A stretch of 64,000 nucleotides of DNA from Streptomyces griseomycini. Its GTDB lineage: Bacteria > Actinomycetota > Actinomycetes > Streptomycetales > Streptomycetaceae. The DNA is taken from assembly GCF_014203535.1 (NCBI RefSeq), contig NZ_JACHJI010000013.1, forward strand, positions 124,001-188,000. The letters run 5' to 3'. The notes beneath the pieces are model-generated. The model saw only the letters and a list, made by a program, of their open reading frames with translations, was not told the DNA's origin and did not search any database. Positions 7,299 to 19,399 of the stretch are shown in pieces (positions within the stretch are counted from its first letter, which is position 1; every line of letters starts with the position of its first letter). The translations under genes were made by a program, and so were the position numbers.

Positions 7299-9929
7299 TC
7301 ATCGTGCGGTGCCCTCCGCGGCCGGACAGCCCGCGGGCCGCGCCCGGGACGCGTCCCGGATCAGGGCCTCGTGCGCGGCCTTCACCCGGGCCACGTCCGG
7401 CTTCACGACGCGCCGGTCGTAGGTGAGCAGACCGTTCAGCTCGCCCTCGACGTCCGCGATCTGGGTGTAGACGGCGCCGTTGCCGCCCCGGCACATCAGC
7501 GCGCGCACCTCGTCGAGCTTGGTGAGGTAGTCGTCGGTGTAGGTCGCCGGGTCGACGTCGACGTACGACTGCTGGACCGGCCAGGCGTGTCCGGGCACCG
7601 CGAGGCCGAGGCCGCCGTACTCGCCGCTGACCAGGGCGCGCTTCCCGTCCGGCCGGGGCGGGAGGGCCGGGCTGGGATAGCCGTGCTCGTCCATGATGTC
7701 GCCGGCGCCCCCGTCGGCGCCGAGGTTGAGCCCCGACTGGTTGTTGACCAGGCGGGTGGGGTCCCAGGCCTTGGCCTGCTCGGCGATCCGGCCGACGTCG
7801 TACTGGCCCCAGCCCTCGTTGAAGGTGACCCACATGACGATCGACGGGCTGCTGACGTGCTCGTCGATCATCTGCTTCATCTCGCGCTCGTAGCGGGCGC
7901 GGGCCTCGGGGCTCGGGTTCACCCCGGCCGTCATGGACGGCATGTCCTGCCACACCAGGAGCCCCAGCCGGTCGGCCCAGTAGAACCAGCGGTCCGGCTC
8001 GACCTTGATGTGCTTGCGCACGGAGTTGAAGCCGAGCTCCTTGTGCATGCGCAGGTCGTACGCGAGGGCCGCGTCGGTGGGCGCGGTGTGCAGGCCGTCC
8101 GGCCAGAAGCCCTGGTCGAGGGTGGCCATCAGGAAGACGGGCTCGCCGTTGAGGACCGTGCGCGGCACGCCGTCGATCCGCTCGACGGCGATGGAGCGCA
8201 TCCCGAAGTAGCTGCCGACGCGGTCGGCGCCGACGGTGACCTTCAGCCGGTACAGGAACGGGTCGTCGGGCGACCACAGGTGCGGGTCCTCGATCTCCAG
8301 GGTCAGCGGTCCGCCGGTGCGGCCGGAGGCCTTGGCGACCTCGCGCCGCCCGTCGTACGCGGTGGCCGTGATCGGTACGCCGTCCCGGACGCCCTTCGCC
8401 TCCACGGTGAGCCGCTCGCCCGGGACGTCGGGGATCAGCTTGAGCGAGTCGACGTGGTCGCGGGCGACCGGCTCCATCCAGACCGTCTGCCAGATGCCGG
8501 AGCTGGGCGTGTACCAGATGCCGCTGGGGTCCAGCCGCTGCTTGCCGAGCGGCGGGTTCTCGCCGTTCGCCGCGTCGGTGGGGTCGTACACGCCGACGAT
8601 GAGCTCCTGGGTGCGGCCGGGCCTCAGGGCGTCGGTGACGTCGGCGCTGAACTTGTCGTAGCCGCCCTCGTGCGCGGCGACCCTCGTGCCGTTGACGTAC
8701 ACCTCGGAGCGCCAGTCGACGGCGCCGAAGTTCAGCCGCAGCCGCCGGTCGGAGCCGATGCGCCAGTCGCGGGGGACGGTGAAGGTGCGGCGGTACCACA
8801 TGCGGTCCTCGTGCCGCTGGATCCCGGAGAGCCGGGACTCCACCGGGTAGGGGACGAGGATGCGCTCCTTCAGCGTCTTGCCGACGGGCGGCCGCTCGCC
8901 CTCCTCGGCGGCGGCGAACTGCCAGCGGCCGTTGAGGTTGCGCCACTTCTCGCGGGTGAGCTGCGGGCGCGGGTACTCGGGGAGGGCGTTGTCCGGGCCC
9001 ACCTCGTCGGCCCACCGGGTGCGCAGTTCGTGGGTGGAGCGGTTGGGGCCGCTGCTCAGGAAGGCGTCCACGGGGTCGCCGCCGGCGGCGGTCAGGCCGC
9101 CCCGTCCGTCGTAGCGGACGTCGGCGGTGCCGCGGGCGGTGCCGGTCCTGTTGCCCACGACGGGTTCGGCGAGCGTGACGAGCAGCGCCCTGGGGTCGGC
9201 CGGGTCCGGCTCCGCCGACTTCAGGGGCCACTCGGCGCCGCCGATCACCGCGTCGATGTGGTCGGTGAGACCGGCCGGGGGCGTGGCGAGCGGCCGGGGG
9301 AAGTCGAGCTTCAGGGTGCGCCCGGAGGCGAGGACGGTGGCGGCGAGGGCGCCGTCGTAGTCGAAGCCGTCCGGGAGGCGGAACGCCGACTGCGGAACGG
9401 GTTCCTTGGTCCCGCCGGGTTCCGTCCAGCGCAGGTGGAGGTTGGAGCCGCCGTAGTGCTCGAAGTACTCGACCTTGATGTCGTGGGCCCGGCCGGCGGT
9501 CAGCTCGATCGGCGCGGCGGTCTGTTCGCGGTCCCAGTCGTCGACCCAGTGGTCGATGGCGAGCCGGCCGTCGACCCACAGGCGGAAGCCGTTGTCGCCG
9601 ATGATCGAGAAGGTGTGGGCGCCGGTCCTCTCCGGGACGATCTTCCCGGTCCAGCGGACGCTGACGTCGTCCGACCGGCCGGTGGTGACGTTCAGGCGCG
9701 GCTCCAGGTTGTCGAAGTCGAGGTGCGGGTCGAAGGCGGTGGTCCTGAGCTCGTGGAAGTCGAAGGCGCCGGGGGCGGACTGGGTGTAGTACTCGCCCTT
9801 CAGTCCGTGGATCTCCACCGGGTCGTCCTCCGCCGCGGTCGCCGCCGGACCGGCCGCGGTGAGTCCGGTGACTCCCAGCGCGGCGGCCAGCAGAAGCGTG
9901 AAACGGTCTCTGAGTCGTCTGATGCGCAC
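7299..9929 (-). CDS. Secreted PA14-domain GH2 glycoside hydrolase (beta-galactosidase-like)
   Basis: An 876-residue secreted enzyme. Residues 1-32 are a Sec-type signal ending AATAAED. A PA14 carbohydrate-binding domain follows (GLKGEYYTQ…, with IIGDNGFRLWVDGRLAIDHW). The GH2 modules begin near residue 325 with WRNLNGRWQFA and a jelly-roll segment RRTFTVPRDW. The acid/base is in VTFNEGWGQYD and the likely nucleophile in VSGEYGGLG. The sugar specificity (galactoside, glucuronide or mannoside) cannot be decided. The GTG start has GGAGG 5 bases upstream. It stands alone with its own promoter region and terminator. Confidence 0.82.
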   Translation of the reverse strand: MRIRRLRDRFTLLLAAALGVTGLTAAGPAATAAEDDPVEIHGLKGEYYTQSAPGAFDFHELRTTAFDPHLDFDNLEPRLNVTTGRSDDVSVRWTGKIVPERTGAHTFSIIGDNGFRLWVDGRLAIDHWVDDWDREQTAAPIELTAGRAHDIKVEYFEHYGGSNLHLRWTEPGGTKEPVPQSAFRLPDGFDYDGALAATVLASGRTLKLDFPRPLATPPAGLTDHIDAVIGGAEWPLKSAEPDPADPRALLVTLAEPVVGNRTGTARGTADVRYDGRGGLTAAGGDPVDAFLSSGPNRSTHELRTRWADEVGPDNALPEYPRPQLTREKWRNLNGRWQFAAAEEGERPPVGKTLKERILVPYPVESRLSGIQRHEDRMWYRRTFTVPRDWRIGSDRRLRLNFGAVDWRSEVYVNGTRVAAHEGGYDKFSADVTDALRPGRTQELIVGVYDPTDAANGENPPLGKQRLDPSGIWYTPSSGIWQTVWMEPVARDHVDSLKLIPDVPGERLTVEAKGVRDGVPITATAYDGRREVAKASGRTGGPLTLEIEDPHLWSPDDPFLYRLKVTVGADRVGSYFGMRSIAVERIDGVPRTVLNGEPVFLMATLDQGFWPDGLHTAPTDAALAYDLRMHKELGFNSVRKHIKVEPDRWFYWADRLGLLVWQDMPSMTAGVNPSPEARARYEREMKQMIDEHVSSPSIVMWVTFNEGWGQYDVGRIAEQAKAWDPTRLVNNQSGLNLGADGGAGDIMDEHGYPSPALPPRPDGKRALVSGEYGGLGLAVPGHAWPVQQSYVDVDPATYTDDYLTKLDEVRALMCRGGNGAVYTQIADVEGELNGLLTYDRRVVKPDVARVKAAHEALIRDASRARPAGCPAAEGTAR

Positions 9930-10019
9930 GGATCCTCCGTCGGTGAGGAAGGTGACGGCTCTCGCTGACTGACGTGCGTCCCGTGTTCTGTTGTGTGCGG
10001 TGGATGTGCCCGCACAACG

Positions 10020-10042
10020 TTGTCATGAACAGTACTTGTCAT
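10020..10042 (-). promoter_or_regulatory. Direct repeat in GH2 promoter region, possible operator
   Basis: TTGTCAT occurs at 10020-10026 and again at 10036-10042, 16 bases apart, in an AT-richer stretch about 90 bases upstream of the GH2 start. This is the kind of spacing seen for dimeric repressors or overlapping promoter elements. The regulator is unknown, and the repeat could be chance. Confidence 0.3.
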
Positions 10043-10082
10043 AACAGCACGGATTCCGTCACTCGTCCAGGGACATGACAAA

Positions 10083-10114
10083 GGCCCCGGTGGTCACGAC
10101 GACCGCCCGGGGCC
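10083..10114 (-). terminator. Hairpin terminator after glgC
   Basis: GGCCCCGG at 10083-10090 pairs with CCGGGGCC at 10107-10114, with an inner GGTC/GACC stem. It begins 15 bases after the glgC stop on the leftward strand. Confidence 0.6.
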
Positions 10115-10128
10115 CCTCAGCCGTACGG

Positions 10129-11349
10129 TTACGGCACCCGCTGTCCCTTCCCCAGGGCGATCACCCCGCCCTTGGACACCGTGTACAGCTCCGCGTCCCG
10201 TTCCGGGTTGACGCCGATCGTCGCGCCCGGCGGCACCTCGACGTTCTTGTCGAGCACCGCCCCGCGCACCACCGCGCCCCGCCCGACGTGGACGTTGTCG
10301 TGCAGCACCGAACCCTGCACCACGGCCCCCGGGTCGACCACCACGCCCGGCGACAGCACCGACCGCGTGACCTGGCCCCGGATCAGACAGCCGGCGCTGA
10401 TGATGGACTCGCTCGCCATGCCGCCGGCGTTGAAGCGGGCCGGGGAGAGCTGTCCGGAGTGCGTGTAGATGGGCCACTGCCGGTTGTAGAGGTTGAAGGC
10501 GGGACGCTCGGCGATCAGGTCCATGTGCGCGTCATAGTACGCGTCCAGCGTGCCCACGTCCCGCCAGTAGCCCTGGTCCCGGCTGGTCTCGCCGGGCACG
10601 TGGTTGGCGCTGAAGTCGTACAGCGCGGCCTCGCCCCGGTCGGTGAGCTGGGGCAGGATCGAACCGCCCATGTCGTGCACCGAGTTCCCGTCCTCGGCGT
10701 CCCGCTGGAGCGCCTCGACGAGGGCCTTGGTGGTGAAGAGGTAGTTGCCCATGGAGGCGAACACGCACTCGGGGTCGTCGGCGAGTCCGGGCGGGTCGGT
10801 GGGCTTCTCCAGGAAGCGCTCCACGGTCTGCCCGTCCGAACCCGGTGTGATCACGCCGAAGGCGGAGGACTCCGAGCGCGGCACCCGGATCCCGGCCACC
10901 GTGACCCCGGCGCCGCTCTCGATGTGCTGGGCCAGCATCTGGCGCGGGTCCATGCGGTACACGTGGTCGGCGCCGAACACCGCCACGTACTCCGGCTGTT
11001 CGTCGTGGATCAGGTTCAGCGACTGCAGGATCGCGTCGGCGCTGCCCAGGTACCAGCGCGGGCCGAGGCGCTGTTGGGCGGGGACCGGCGTGACGTAGTT
11101 GCCGAGCAGGCTGGACATCCGCCAGGTGGTGGTGACGTGCCGGTCCAGCGAGTGCGACTTGTACTGCGTGAGCACGCAGATGCGCAGGATGTCGCCGTTG
11201 ACGAGGTTGGACAGGACGAAGTCGACCAGGCGGTACGTGCCGCCGAAGGTGACCGCCGGTTTGGCACGGTCCGCCGTGAGGGGCATCAGGCGCTTGCCCT
11301 CGCCGCCCGCCAGCACGATTCCCAGGACCGAAGGACCCCCACGACGCAT
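10129..11349 (-). CDS. glgC: Glucose-1-phosphate adenylyltransferase (ADP-glucose pyrophosphorylase)
   Basis: A 406-residue enzyme making ADP-glucose from glucose-1-phosphate and ATP for glycogen synthesis. The nucleotide loop is [18 protein letters not shown], followed by [21 protein letters not shown]. The sugar-phosphate site reads [15 protein letters not shown], and FLEKP is present. The C-terminus has left-handed beta-helix repeats. The ATG was chosen for the GAGGGGA ribosome site; an in-frame upstream ATG adds an unlikely 10 residues. It lies 51 bases after glgA on the same strand, so the two are probably one operon. A GlgC-like paralogue (52141-53274) lies in the inhibitor cluster. Confidence 0.95.
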   Translation of the reverse strand: MRRGGPSVLGIVLAGGEGKRLMPLTADRAKPAVTFGGTYRLVDFVLSNLVNGDILRICVLTQYKSHSLDRHVTTTWRMSSLLGNYVTPVPAQQRLGPRWYLGSADAILQSLNLIHDEQPEYVAVFGADHVYRMDPRQMLAQHIESGAGVTVAGIRVPRSESSAFGVITPGSDGQTVERFLEKPTDPPGLADDPECVFASMGNYLFTTKALVEALQRDAEDGNSVHDMGGSILPQLTDRGEAALYDFSANHVPGETSRDQGYWRDVGTLDAYYDAHMDLIAERPAFNLYNRQWPIYTHSGQLSPARFNAGGMASESIISAGCLIRGQVTRSVLSPGVVVDPGAVVQGSVLHDNVHVGRGAVVRGAVLDKNVEVPPGATIGVNPERDAELYTVSKGGVIALGKGQRVP

Positions 11350-11400
11350 GGCCGCTCCCCTCACGCCGAATTTCCCCAAGACTGCCCCGGACGGGCGGGA

Positions 11401-12552
11401 CTAAGCCTGTTCGAGGATCTCCTCGTAGAGGAGGACCGTGCGCCGGGCCACCGCGTCCCAGCCGAACTCCGCGACCGCGCGTTCCCGCCCCGCCTCGCCC
11501 ATCCGCCGCGCCGTGGCCGGGTCGCCGAGGACCGAGTCGAGAGCCCGCGCGAGGCCTTCCTCGAAGTCGTCGTCCGCGTCCACGAGCACCCCCGTCGAGC
11601 CGTCCGCCACGACCTCCGGGATGCCGCCGACGCGGGAGGCGACCACCGCGGTGCCGCACGCCATGGCCTCCAGGTTGACGATGCCGAGCGGCTCGTACAC
11701 CGAGGGGCACGCGAACACGGCGGCATGCGTCAGCAGCTGGATCACCTCCGGGCGCGGCAGCATCTGCGGGATCCAGTGCACCCCCTCGCGGACCCGGCTC
11801 AGCTCCTCGTACAGCTCGCGGAACTCCCGGTCGATCTCCGGCGTGTCCGGGGCCCCGGCGCACAGCACGACCTGCGCGGCCGGGTCGATGCCGCGCACCG
11901 CCCGCAGCAGCTGGGGCACCCCCTTCTGCCGGGTGATCCGGCCGACGAACAGCACGTAGGGGCGGGAGCGGTCCAGGCCGATCCGGTCCAGGGCCCCGGT
12001 GCCGGTGTCGGGGCGGTACAGGGCGGTGTCGATGCCGTTGTGCACGACGTGCACCCGGCCCGGGTCGAGGGCCGGGTAGCAGCCGAGGATGTCCTCGCGC
12101 ATGGCACCGGACACGGCGATCACCGCGTCGGCGGCCTCCACGGCGGTGCGCTCGGCCCAGCTCGACAGGGCGTAGCCGCCGCCGAGCTGCTCGGCCTTCC
12201 AGGGGCGCAGCGGCTCCAGGGAGTGGGCGGTCACCACGTGCGGGACGCCGTGCAGCAGCTTGGCGAGGTGGCCGCCGAGGTTGGCGTACCAGGTGTGGGA
12301 GTGGACGAGTTCGCGGTCCCGCAGGGCGGCGGCCATGGCGAGGTCCACGGAGAAGGTGCGCAGCGCGTCGTTGGCGCCGTCGAGCGCGGTCCAGGGCCGG
12401 TGGCGCAGCACCCCGTCCGCGCGGCCCTCGCCCCAGCAGTGCACCTCCAGGTCCACCAGGGGCCTCAGCTCCCGGGCGAGGAACTCCACGTGGACCCCCG
12501 CGCCGCCGTACACGTCCGGGGGGTACTCCCGGGTCAGCAGTCCCACTCGCAC
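11401..12552 (-). CDS. glgA: Actinobacterial GlgA/GlgM-type glycosyltransferase (GT4)
   Basis: A 383-residue GT-B enzyme. In actinobacteria this protein uses ADP-glucose to extend glycogen or, as shown for the mycobacterial orthologue, to make alpha-maltose-1-phosphate. The N-terminus is MRVGLLTREYPPDVYGGAGVHVEFLA with the acceptor-binding GGAG loop. VHNGID and VGRITRQKG mark the nucleotide domain. The E-x7-E region is in CPSVYEPLGIVNLEAMACG. The GTG start matches the family N-terminus. It is paired with glgC downstream on the same strand. Confidence 0.92.
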   Translation of the reverse strand: MRVGLLTREYPPDVYGGAGVHVEFLARELRPLVDLEVHCWGEGRADGVLRHRPWTALDGANDALRTFSVDLAMAAALRDRELVHSHTWYANLGGHLAKLLHGVPHVVTAHSLEPLRPWKAEQLGGGYALSSWAERTAVEAADAVIAVSGAMREDILGCYPALDPGRVHVVHNGIDTALYRPDTGTGALDRIGLDRSRPYVLFVGRITRQKGVPQLLRAVRGIDPAAQVVLCAGAPDTPEIDREFRELYEELSRVREGVHWIPQMLPRPEVIQLLTHAAVFACPSVYEPLGIVNLEAMACGTAVVASRVGGIPEVVADGSTGVLVDADDDFEEGLARALDSVLGDPATARRMGEAGRERAVAEFGWDAVARRTVLLYEEILEQA

Positions 12553-12590
12553 CCGTGAACCCCCTGTCTGAGCGGACGTCCCCCTCATGG

Positions 12591-13358
12591 TCACCCAGAC
12601 GGGGCGCGTGGGGAAGAGCGGGGCGGTCGCGGGAAGCAGCAGTCGCCGCAGACGCCCCCGCCGGGGACCCGGTAGTACAGGCAGCAGCTGCGGCGCCGGA
12701 ACGCGGTGCCGGTGAGGGTCCCGGCGCCGGCGAGCAGGGGGTGCGTAAGGAGTTCGGCGGCCAGGCCGACGGCCCGGGCGCCGACGTCCGTACGGCCGTG
12801 GCCGCGTCCCCAGCGGTCCAGTTCCCGGGCGGCGCCCGCGAGCGCGGAGGCGGCGTTGCCGCGCAGCAGACCGGGCGCGAGGCGGTGGCGGGAGCGCAGG
12901 GCGACGGCGAGGGGCTCGAGGTGGCCGTGCAGCACCAGGTCCGCGATCGTCGTGGCGTCCGCCCCGCGCGGCCGCACCTCGGTCAGCCACAGGTCGTCGG
13001 GGGCGCTGCCGTCGGGGTCCCAGCGCAGCAGGCCCGGAGCGAGGTCCGGGACCGAGCCGTGGAGTGCGGCGCAGCCGAGCGCGACCGACCAGAGGCGGGC
13101 GGCGAGTCCCTGCTGGGCGACGGATGCCGCGACCCGCGCCTCGGGGGTGCGCAGGGCGTGGGCGACCCTGCGGACACGGGCGTCCAGGGGGTCGTCGTGA
13201 ACATCCGGGCGCACCGGGCCGTATGCCTGTGCGAGGGTGGGCAGGGGCCGGTCGGCTGTCCCGGCCGCGCGCAGGACGAAGAATCCGCCGAGCGGGCGGA
13301 GAGCGGCGAGACGGGGGTCGAGACGAGGGTCGAGGTCCACGAAGTGCAGTAGTACCAA
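12591..13358 (-). CDS. FhuF-like (2Fe-2S) protein, putative ferric-siderophore reductase
   Basis: About 255 residues, mostly Ala/Leu/Arg-rich, ending in a cysteine cluster (RRRSCCLYYRVPGGG, then CGDCCF). The CC-x10-C-x2-C pattern is the 2Fe-2S site of FhuF-type reductases that release iron from siderophores. Typical length. The TTG start has AGGGGA just upstream; a GTG 18 bases inside is the alternative. It ends 39 bases from the glgA start but need not be co-regulated. No siderophore genes are nearby. Confidence 0.7.
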   Translation of the reverse strand: MVLLHFVDLDPRLDPRLAALRPLGGFFVLRAAGTADRPLPTLAQAYGPVRPDVHDDPLDARVRRVAHALRTPEARVAASVAQQGLAARLWSVALGCAALHGSVPDLAPGLLRWDPDGSAPDDLWLTEVRPRGADATTIADLVLHGHLEPLAVALRSRHRLAPGLLRGNAASALAGAARELDRWGRGHGRTDVGARAVGLAAELLTHPLLAGAGTLTGTAFRRRSCCLYYRVPGGGVCGDCCFPRPPRSSPRAPSG

Positions 13359-13568
13359 GTCCCCTAGGGGAAGCCATCAGGGGCCCGCCGCCTCGGCGCA
13401 CCCACCCTGGGGATGACGGGGCCGTCGCCGTACTCCATCGGCAGTAGGACTCATTGAGTGCTCAGGGACGACGACGGGAACAGCCCGGGACGGCATCGTG
13501 TTGGTCATGAAAGCCGACCGATCGCCGCGCCGGGCCCCGGGCTCCGGCCCCACGCAGAGGAGCAGCCG

Positions 13569-16351
<2,783 letters not shown>

Positions 16352-17791
16352 ATGAGCAGTTCAGCGCAGATCGGCGTCACGGGGCTCGCGGTCATGGGCC
16401 GCAACCTCGCGCGCAACTTCGCCCGCAACGGCTACACGGTCGCGGTGCACAACCGGACGGCGGCGCGCACGCACGCGCTGGTGGAGGAGTTCGGGAACGA
16501 GGGCGACTTCGTGGCGGCCGAGACGGCCAAGGAGTTCGTGGCGGCGCTGGAGCGGCCGCGGCGGCTGGTCGTCATGGTGAAGGCCGGTGAGCCGACGGAC
16601 GCCGTGATCGAGGAGTTCGCCCCGCTGCTGGAGCCCGGCGACATGATCATCGACGGCGGCAACGCCCATTTCGCCGACACCCGGCGCCGGGAGCGCGAGC
16701 TGCGCGAGAAGGGGATCCACTTCGTCGGTATGGGTGTCTCCGGAGGTGAGGAGGGGGCGCTGCACGGGCCGAGCATCATGCCGGGCGGGCCGAAGGAGTC
16801 GTACGACTCGCTCGGCCCGATGCTGGAGAAGATCTCCGCCAAGGCGGCCGACGGCGCGCCCTGCGTCACCCACGTCGGCCCCGACGGCGCCGGACACTTC
16901 GTGAAGATGGTCCACAACGGCATCGAGTACGCCGACATGCAGCTGATCGGTGAGGCGTACCAGCTGCTGCGCGACGTCGCCGGGTACTCCCCCGCGCAGA
17001 TCGCGGAGATCTTCCGCACCTGGAACACCGGCCGGCTGGACTCGTACCTGATCGAGATCACGGCCGAGGTGCTCTCCCACGTGGACGCGGCCACGGGCAA
17101 GCCGTTCGTGGACGTGGTGGTGGACCAGGCGGAGCAGAAGGGCACGGGCCGCTGGACCGTGCAGATCGCGCTCGACCTGGGCGTGCCGGTGTCCGGCATC
17201 GCCGAGGCCGTCTTCGCGCGCTCCCTCTCCGGCCACGCGGCGCTGCGCGAGGCCTCGCGCGGCCTGGCCGGTCCGAAGGCCGCGCCGCTGGGCGAGGCGG
17301 AGGCGGCGGCGTTCGCCGACCGGGTGGAGCAGGCGCTGTACGCGTCGAAGATCGTGTCGTACACGCAGGGCTTCCACGAGATCGCCGCGGGCAGCGAGGA
17401 GTACGGCTGGGACATCGACCTCGGCGCGGTCTCCGCGATCTGGCGCGGCGGCTGCATCATCCGGGCGGCCTTCCTGGACCGCATCCGCGCCGCCTACGAC
17501 GCGCGGCCCGACCTGCCGAGCCTGCTGTCCGACGAGACGTTCGCGCGGGAGATCGCCGACGCGCAGGACGACTGGCGCGAGGTGCTGATCGCCGCGACCC
17601 GCCAGGGCGTGCCCACCCCCGGTTTCGCCGCGGCCCTCGCCTACTACGACGCCCTGCGCGCGGAGCGCCTGCCGGCCGCGCTCACCCAGGGCCAGCGGGA
17701 CTACTTCGGCGCGCACACCTACCGGCGCACCGACCGCGAGGGCTCGTTCCACACGCTGTGGGGCGGGGACCGGTCGGAGGTGACCGCGTGA
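16352..17791 (+). CDS. gnd: 6-phosphogluconate dehydrogenase (decarboxylating, NADP-type)
   Basis: A 479-residue enzyme of the oxidative pentose phosphate pathway, converting 6-phosphogluconate to ribulose-5-phosphate, CO2 and NADPH. It has the Rossmann start IGVTGLAVMGRNLARNFARNG, the substrate loop GVSGGEEGALHGPSIMPGG, the catalytic lysine in HFVKMVHNGIEYADMQ and the C-terminal GAHTYRRTDREGSFHTLW. Length matches the long homodimeric type. AGGAG sits 8 bases upstream. It is monocistronic with a strong hairpin after it. Confidence 0.97.
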   Translation: MSSSAQIGVTGLAVMGRNLARNFARNGYTVAVHNRTAARTHALVEEFGNEGDFVAAETAKEFVAALERPRRLVVMVKAGEPTDAVIEEFAPLLEPGDMIIDGGNAHFADTRRRERELREKGIHFVGMGVSGGEEGALHGPSIMPGGPKESYDSLGPMLEKISAKAADGAPCVTHVGPDGAGHFVKMVHNGIEYADMQLIGEAYQLLRDVAGYSPAQIAEIFRTWNTGRLDSYLIEITAEVLSHVDAATGKPFVDVVVDQAEQKGTGRWTVQIALDLGVPVSGIAEAVFARSLSGHAALREASRGLAGPKAAPLGEAEAAAFADRVEQALYASKIVSYTQGFHEIAAGSEEYGWDIDLGAVSAIWRGGCIIRAAFLDRIRAAYDARPDLPSLLSDETFAREIADAQDDWREVLIAATRQGVPTPGFAAALAYYDALRAERLPAALTQGQRDYFGAHTYRRTDREGSFHTLWGGDRSEVTA

Positions 17792-17828
17792 CGGACCGCG
17801 GTGGGGTGCGCTGAGCGGCGCACCGCAC

Positions 17829-17888
17829 GGTGCAGGACGAAGGGCGGTGGACGGCCCCGGCGGTCGTCCGCCGCCCTCGTCGTGCACC
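17829..17888 (+). terminator. Long hairpin after gnd, with a 16-base tandem repeat
   Basis: The arm at 17829-17852 pairs with 17866-17888 with one mismatch, one bulge and one G-U, giving a stem of about 22 bases. The 3' arm contains GCCCTCGTCGTGCACC, which is repeated exactly head to tail at 17873-17888 and 17889-17904. It lies 40 bases after gnd and before the convergent Pro-rich gene, so it could stop transcription from both sides. Confidence 0.6.
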
Positions 17889-17938
17889 GCCCTCGTCGTG
17901 CACCGCTCTTCCGTGCGCGTCCCGTGCGCGCGGGCCGT

Positions 17939-18187
17939 TCAGCTCAGCGGCGGCCCGGGCTCCGGGTTGGGCACCGGCTCGGGCCCCGGCGGGATCGGTG
18001 AGGGGGAGGGCTCGGGCGGGCCCGGGTGCGGCGGAGTGGGGTGGGGAGGCGGAGGCGTGGGGCCCGGAGGCGGCTCGGGGCCCGGAGGCGGCTCCGGGGG
18101 CGGGACCGGGTGGGGCTGGGGGTCCGGGCCAGGGGCGGGCCCCGGAGTGGGGCCCGGCTGGACGGGGTCCGGGTACGGCTCGGTCAT
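17939..18187 (-). CDS. Proline-rich small protein (82 aa)
   Basis: A short protein over half Pro, with Gly, Glu and Ser (PEPPPGPEPPPGPTPPPPH is typical), no signal peptide and no cysteine. GGAGGA lies 8 bases before the ATG, which argues for translation. Simple codon composition (CCC, CCG, GGG, GGC) means the frame could stay open by chance, and I recognise no family. It is convergent with gnd. Confidence 0.4.
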   Translation of the reverse strand: MTEPYPDPVQPGPTPGPAPGPDPQPHPVPPPEPPPGPEPPPGPTPPPPHPTPPHPGPPEPSPSPIPPGPEPVPNPEPGPPLS

Positions 18188-18366
18188 GGCGGGTGTCCTC
18201 CGGCCAGTCGGTCGACGTCGGCTCTGGACTACTCCCCCGCCTACCCGGGGGCCGCGCCCTCAGTCACCCGCCCGCAGGACGGTGAGGGGTCCGGACGGCC
18301 CACCCGGCGGAGGGGGCGACGGACTCCGGGTGCCGCCGCGGAACGCCCGCCCCGCCGCGGGCGGTG

Positions 18367-19005
18367 CTACCGGACGCCCGCCGCCGCCGCGCCCGCCGCG
18401 AGTCCGGGCCGCGGGCTGGACAGCACCGGGACGGTGGTCGTGCGGAGCCGCTCGGCCGGCGCCATGGAGGCCTGGGCGAGGACGATCACGTCGGCGCCGG
18501 TGACCTCGTCGGCCGCGTCCGCGACCCGGCGCACGTACCCTTCCCGGTCGCCCGTCTCGAAGCGGGTCCAGGCGCCCTCGACCAGCACGGTGCGCACCTC
18601 GACGGTGCGGCCGGCGCGCCGCGCCTCCTCCTCGAGGAGCGCCACCGTGGGCCGCACGGTGCTCTCCAGGGCGGCGAGGACGACGACGCGCGGACCGGCG
18701 GCCACGGCCGCGCCCGCCATCGGCCGGTCGACGCGCAGCACGGGAACGCCCGCCCCGGCGGCCGCCGCCTCCGCGACGCCGCCGATGGTCGAGCAGGTGC
18801 ACAGCACGGCCCGGGCCCCGCCGTCGACGGCCTCCCGCACCCTCGCCCGTACGTCCTCGGCGACCGCCGCGGGACCGTCGGGGCGGGCCCGGTGCAGCAG
18901 GTCCTCGGCGACGAGGTGCCGCAGTTCCAGGCCGGGGTGGTCCTCGTCGCGCAGCGCGTCGAAGACGGGGACGTGGACGGGTGAGGTGTGCAGGAGGGCG
19001 AGCAC
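18367..19005 (-). CDS. Asp/Glu racemase-superfamily protein
   Basis: A 212-residue protein of the aspartate/glutamate racemase fold (two similar alpha/beta domains each with a catalytic Cys). The N-terminal half reads MLALLHTSPVHVPVFDAL, then ARAVLCTCSTIGGVAE with the first candidate cysteine. The second half has IVLAQASMAPAE where the second cysteine would be, so the usual Cys pair is incomplete (Ser/Ala at that site). This suggests a lyase/maleate-isomerase-like relative or a changed activity. The upstream GNAT-like gene ends 15 bases away on the same strand. Confidence 0.68.
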   Translation of the reverse strand: MLALLHTSPVHVPVFDALRDEDHPGLELRHLVAEDLLHRARPDGPAAVAEDVRARVREAVDGGARAVLCTCSTIGGVAEAAAAGAGVPVLRVDRPMAGAAVAAGPRVVVLAALESTVRPTVALLEEEARRAGRTVEVRTVLVEGAWTRFETGDREGYVRRVADAADEVTGADVIVLAQASMAPAERLRTTTVPVLSSPRPGLAAGAAAAGVR

Positions 19006-19020
19006 GCGGGCGGCCGGGGG

Positions 19021-19371
19021 TCAGAAGCGCCCGGGGTGGGCCGCCAGCCACTCCTTCGCCGCCCGGATCAGCTCCGGGCCGGCCGCCGGGGCCCGGTCGG
19101 GGTGGCGTTCGGCCCACTTGGCGACGTACGGGCAGAGCGGGGCGACCGCGCCGTCCTCGCGCGCGGCGACGGCGTACAGCTCGCGCGCGAGGCCGCCGGC
19201 GATGCCCTTGCCCTCGTGGGCGGGCTCCACGACGGTGTGGACCGGCACGAGCGCGCGCTCGGGGGTGTCGAGGACGAAGTACTCGATCCGGCCGACGACC
19301 TCGCCGCCCGTCACCGCCTCGAGCCGGCCGGCCGCCCGGTCGTCGCGGATCTCGGTGTCACCCATGGCCAC
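19021..19371 (-). CDS. Small GNAT-like N-acetyltransferase (YjdJ type)
   Basis: About 116 residues of the short GNAT-like family (G-x-V-x-G-x-I-E-Y pattern, HTVVEPAHEGKGIAGGLARELY for the CoA loop, and LCPYVAKWAERHPD at the C-terminus, a family hallmark). The substrate is unknown. The GTG at 19371 has AGGAG 6 bases upstream; ATG 19365 is the alternative. It is in the same orientation as, and close to, panD upstream and the racemase-like gene downstream, so a short operon is likely. Confidence 0.8.
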   Translation of the reverse strand: MAMGDTEIRDDRAAGRLEAVTGGEVVGRIEYFVLDTPERALVPVHTVVEPAHEGKGIAGGLARELYAVAAREDGAVAPLCPYVAKWAERHPDRAPAAGPELIRAAKEWLAAHPGRF

Positions 19372-19399
19372 GTCACGCTCCTGCCTCGGTCTGCGCCGG

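Noticed and set aside
6942-9968. 1008-codon rightward open frame opposite the GH2 gene
   Set aside because: Composition (Val/Gly/Asp/Arg repeats) is typical of the antisense of a Streptomyces gene; the minus strand has clear PA14 and GH2 motifs.
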